From assembly GCF_000209165.1 (NCBI RefSeq), contig NC_009047.1, positions 682,001 through 746,000 of the forward strand: DNA of 64,000 bases, written 5' to 3'. Both the position numbers and the translations under genes were made by a program. Source of the DNA: Scheffersomyces stipitis CBS 6054. Its lineage: Eukaryota; Ascomycota; Pichiomycetes; Serinales; Debaryomycetaceae. How positions within the stretch are numbered: the first letter of the stretch is position 1; each line of letters opens with the position of its first letter. This document shows, piece after piece, positions 61,163 through 64,000 of the stretch. The notes under the pieces were generated by a model that was given only the letters and a program-made list of their open reading frames with translations, was not told the origin of the DNA and did not search any database.

Positions 61163-63165
61163 TGCCGCCGCTGACCCAGTCTTCCGTCATGGCAACCGAC
61201 CCAGACATCGTCATTCTGATGCCTGCTCTCAGTTACCCCAAAGCAAGAGCCAAAGAAAATGGCAAGCACATACAGAATGACATACATAATGAAGACAACG
61301 ATAATGAACAAGACAACAACAGAGACAACAACAACAATAACAACACTAATGATAACAGCATAGATGATATCAATAACAGCAATGACGATTTCAACAACAG
61401 CAATAACGATAACAGTATTGATGACGATGACGAGTCTACTACTCCCTCATCACCTCCTCGTCGTCGTTTGTCGTATTTGGACCCTTCGACACCTTCCCGC
61501 CATCTCCGGACTCCGTCGCTGTATTCACACAATTACTCACTACTTGATATCTACGACTCTCCTTCATCGGAGCGTTCATCCATGGCTCCGTTAGCTACAG
61601 GGGGTCTTATCGATACGTCCATTATGAAAGGGTTGGATGACCTAGAGTTCAAAGAACTTTCTAACGACACAACAATTTTCGCCAGGCACACCATAGATTC
61701 CTTCCCTGAACTTGACATTCTGGACCAGGAAAGCGAATCTTACGTTCAGCCCACTGATCAGGACACTATTGATCGTATACTAGCCTCACCTTATGACCGC
61801 TACGGATTTAAAAAGACATCTACACATCACAACATCTCTTTGGAGGATTACAACAAATGGTTTTCTGAATATGCTCAGGATGCTATCAGACGTAAGAAGA
61901 AGTGGAATTTGCTTATGAAAAGCAACGGTCTTCAATTAGACTCTGCACAAGCTATACCTACGAGATTTCCGCCAAAATCTGACAAAGTCAAAAAGATGAT
62001 CCGCCAGGGCATCCCAGCAGAATGGAGAGGCTCGGCGTGGTTTTTCTATGCGGGAGGATATGATAAGCTAAACAAGCACGTAGGTGTATACTCCAAGATT
62101 GTTCGTGACACAAAAGATATCCAGAATAAAGATACAGAGGTTATAGAGAGAGATTTAAACAGAACGTTTCCGGACAACATATACTTCAACAGCCATATTG
62201 GTACTGATGCCAACACTTCAGTGACTACGTTGGGAACAGAAAATCTGAGATCGTCAGAAACAGCTATGGTAAAAACGCTCCGTAGAGTACTTGTAGCATT
62301 TGCCCATTACCAACCACAGATTGGCTACTGTCAATCGCTTAATTTTCTTGCGGGTTTGCTTCTCTTGTTCATGGAAGAAGAGAGAGCCTTCTGGATGTTG
62401 GTAATCTTGACTGAGAGAATTATTCCCAAGGTTCATTCTGCTAACCTTGAAGGGGTACACACAGACCAAGGTGTGCTTATGCTCTGTGTAAAAGAATACA
62501 TTCCACAACTCTGGGCCATATTGGGTAAGAACTTTGAAGGAGAATCACTCTCTGAGGACAAAATACTTACCAGATTGCCTCCTGTTACGCTTGTGACATC
62601 TTCATGGTTCATGTCTGTGTTTGTGGGCAACTTGCCTATAGAGACTACCTTGCGAGTCTGGGATATCTTGTGGTACGAAGGCTCCAAGACCATTTTCAGA
62701 ATCTCACTAACTATATGCAAAATGTGTCTTGAGGACCCTGAATTCCAGAATTCCAGAAGCTCTAAAGGTAGTGGTGAAATGGACCAAATCGAACTTTTCC
62801 AGTTCATGCAGAACTACCCCAAGACGATACTAGAACCCAACGTACTAATAGACAACTGTTTTAAAAAGATCGGCGGGTATGGATTTGGGTCACTTTCACA
62901 AGATGAAATCAACAAATGCAGAGAATTTGTTTCTAAACAGAGAGCCAAACTAAACTACAAGAAATCCAATATCACTGCTGAAATGACCGAGGAAGAGCGC
63001 CAGGCTTTAATTTCCAGTTCTGACAGCACTTTTGGCGCGGAGGACCAGTCTATACACGATGTGTACGGCTTCCATCGTTCGATCATGAGTGGAGTAGTGT
63101 GGAATAAGAGCATAAGCAACAAAATGAAGCGTAGGTTTGTCAGGCGTACGAGCAGCAGATCGTAA
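61108..63165 (+). CDS. MSB3: RabGAP with TBC domain, Msb3/Gyp3 type
   Basis: 685-aa protein. The N-terminal 200 residues are disordered, with an Asn/Asp run (about 55-115) and Ser/Pro-rich clusters. The TBC domain covers roughly 285-545: it begins IRQGIPAEWRGSAWFFYAGG, has the arginine finger in IERDLNRTFPDN (R352) and the glutamine finger in IGYCQSLNFLAG (Q409), and continues with WFMSVFVGNLPIETTLRVWD. RDLNRTFPDNIYF and the tail resemble Msb3/Msb4 (Gyp3/Gyp4), which stimulate GTP hydrolysis by Sec4 and Vps21-type Rabs and localise to sites of polarised growth; yeast Msb3 has 633 residues. CTG codons occur in the N-terminal disordered part but I saw none at the conserved leucines of the TBC core I read. 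Regulation may involve an overlapping upstream ORF and a TACGCGT site. Confidence 0.9.
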   Translation: MDKTSSSSSPPVLPKTLLMPPLTQSSVMATDPDIVILMPALSYPKARAKENGKHIQNDIHNEDNDNEQDNNRDNNNNNNTNDNSIDDINNSNDDFNNSNNDNSIDDDDESTTPSSPPRRRLSYLDPSTPSRHLRTPSLYSHNYSLLDIYDSPSSERSSMAPLATGGLIDTSIMKGLDDLEFKELSNDTTIFARHTIDSFPELDILDQESESYVQPTDQDTIDRILASPYDRYGFKKTSTHHNISLEDYNKWFSEYAQDAIRRKKKWNLLMKSNGLQLDSAQAIPTRFPPKSDKVKKMIRQGIPAEWRGSAWFFYAGGYDKLNKHVGVYSKIVRDTKDIQNKDTEVIERDLNRTFPDNIYFNSHIGTDANTSVTTLGTENLRSSETAMVKTLRRVLVAFAHYQPQIGYCQSLNFLAGLLLLFMEEERAFWMLVILTERIIPKVHSANLEGVHTDQGVLMLCVKEYIPQLWAILGKNFEGESLSEDKILTRLPPVTLVTSSWFMSVFVGNLPIETTLRVWDILWYEGSKTIFRISLTICKMCLEDPEFQNSRSSKGSGEMDQIELFQFMQNYPKTILEPNVLIDNCFKKIGGYGFGSLSQDEINKCREFVSKQRAKLNYKKSNITAEMTEEERQALISSSDSTFGAEDQSIHDVYGFHRSIMSGVVWNKSISNKMKRRFVRRTSSRS

Positions 63166-63958
63166 AATAGATACAAACTTGAAGCACTTGCAATGATATG
63201 TAGAAATAGGTAGTCTCACTAGGTGCAACAGTAGCATAAGCAACTGAAGCACGCTTACTAAGAAGTGCCTTAATCAACGACATTTTTGCTCCTGAACATG
63301 TTGAAATGTTCAACAGTACATACAGTTGCAATGCAGTGTTTTACTTTGGTAAGAGAGGTTTCAGGCTGCAACATCTAACCAGATGTCACTAGCCAGCCTC
63401 AAAACTCGCTTTGCGCAAATCTATAAATATGGCCTACACCCCCTATTTGTAATGCAGTTCCAGTTTCATTGCAGACACTGGACGAGACACAGTGTGAGTT
63501 GAAATGTAGGTTTTGCAGATAGCACCATATGGGGATGTAGCTGTTTTGGCCAGGAGCATATTTCAGTTGACGGACATATAGCCGTCCTGCAACTACTACA
63601 GTCCCATTTGCAATTCTATTCCCCGATTTGGATAATTTGTTGATGTGGATAATGTATGCAGCTCGCCAGCTAGCCTATATGACACCAGCATTTATTCTTG
63701 TCATTTCATATGGCGAGATAAGGGTTGAACAATTGTTATATCGGTTTGCATTTGTCCTATCAAATTATATAGCTGTTTCAGATTATTTCGTAGATAAGTT
63801 ATTTGCTAGACAATGGAATTATTTGGTACTATAAAGTCACCAGTTCTAATATCGAGACATCCGTCAACTAGATATCACCAAGGTACGATTATATAGTGGC
63901 ATTCTGGACTATCTAGTCGCTCCGTTGCTCCATTCGTCACGGTAGCCACAGTAGGCTA
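63166..63958. other. Intergenic downstream of MSB3
   Basis: AT-rich spacer between MSB3 and the possible gene end at the window edge. The only ORFs longer than 60 codons have no recognisable domain. Nothing else seen. Confidence 0.5.
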
Positions 63959-64000
63959 TTACGATTTCTTGTACAGATCTCTGTAGATAGCGTCTCCCGT
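63959..64000 (-). CDS. Possible C-terminal end of a further gene (partial)
   Basis: On the minus strand the last 42 bases read as 13 sense codons (TGDAIYRDSYKKS, with CTG as serine) followed by TAA. The charged, lysine-rich end is coding-like, but the stretch is too short to be sure or to name. Confidence 0.25.
   Translation of the reverse strand, partial: TGDAIYRDLYKKS

Overview
The window is nuclear DNA from a budding yeast of the CUG-Ser clade, most likely Scheffersomyces (Pichia) stipitis or a close relative. Three things support this. PAP1 (556 codons) contains no CTG codon, as expected where CTG no longer means leucine. The order of recognisable genes (G1 cyclin, CCT7, RCY1, mating-type genes with PAP1/PIK1/OBP, permease, FCR3-type bZIP, STI1, two zinc-cluster regulators) matches what I remember of the MTL region of Candida albicans chromosome 5. 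Both a and alpha mating-type genes lie in one locus, as I recall for S. stipitis and Debaryomyces. Species assignment is inference. Genes are mostly intronless; the three introns I can place are in MTLa1 and MTLa2.

Layout. 1-13.4 kb: 5' part of type II myosin MYO1, the G1 cyclin CCN1 with a 2.4 kb promoter holding three TACGCGT sites, chaperonin subunit CCT7, mitochondrial ribosomal protein MRPL36, and an unrecognised mitochondrial protein. 13.7-19.4 kb: recyclin RCY1 and a second unrecognised mitochondrial protein. 19.5-29.0 kb: a fused mating-type locus with MTLa1 (homeodomain, two introns), MTLa2 (HMG box, one intron), PAP1, MTLalpha1 (alpha box), PIK1, OBP, and a 101-aa ORF resembling the N-terminal domain of alpha2 but with no homeodomain. 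Four TGAAACA pheromone-response-type elements at exact 12-nt spacing stand upstream of MTLa1. 29.2-45.6 kb: amino-acid permease, FCR3-like bZIP factor, STI1 with a perfect heat-shock element, and two Zn2Cys6 regulators in HAL9/TAC1 position, separated by long promoters. 45.6-64 kb: NAT1, SFT2, MDY2/GET5, a 51-aa NCE101 gene, GIS2, INP54, PRP9, RIB2, RIM21, an MSB3/GYP3-type RabGAP, and possibly the last codons of one more gene.

How the parts work together. The locus appears able to supply a1, a2 and alpha1 from one haploid chromosome while the alpha2 candidate cannot bind DNA, so a classical a1-alpha2 repressor should not form; this would suit a homothallic life style. The PRE-like array suggests pheromone-dependent induction of MTLa1. 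Outside the locus, nine promoters carry a CACGTG (Cbf1-type) site about 60-160 nt before the ATG. Several start codons were moved to the first sensible ATG (CCN1, MRPL36, MTLa2, MTLalpha1, permease, FCR3, SFT2, RIB2).
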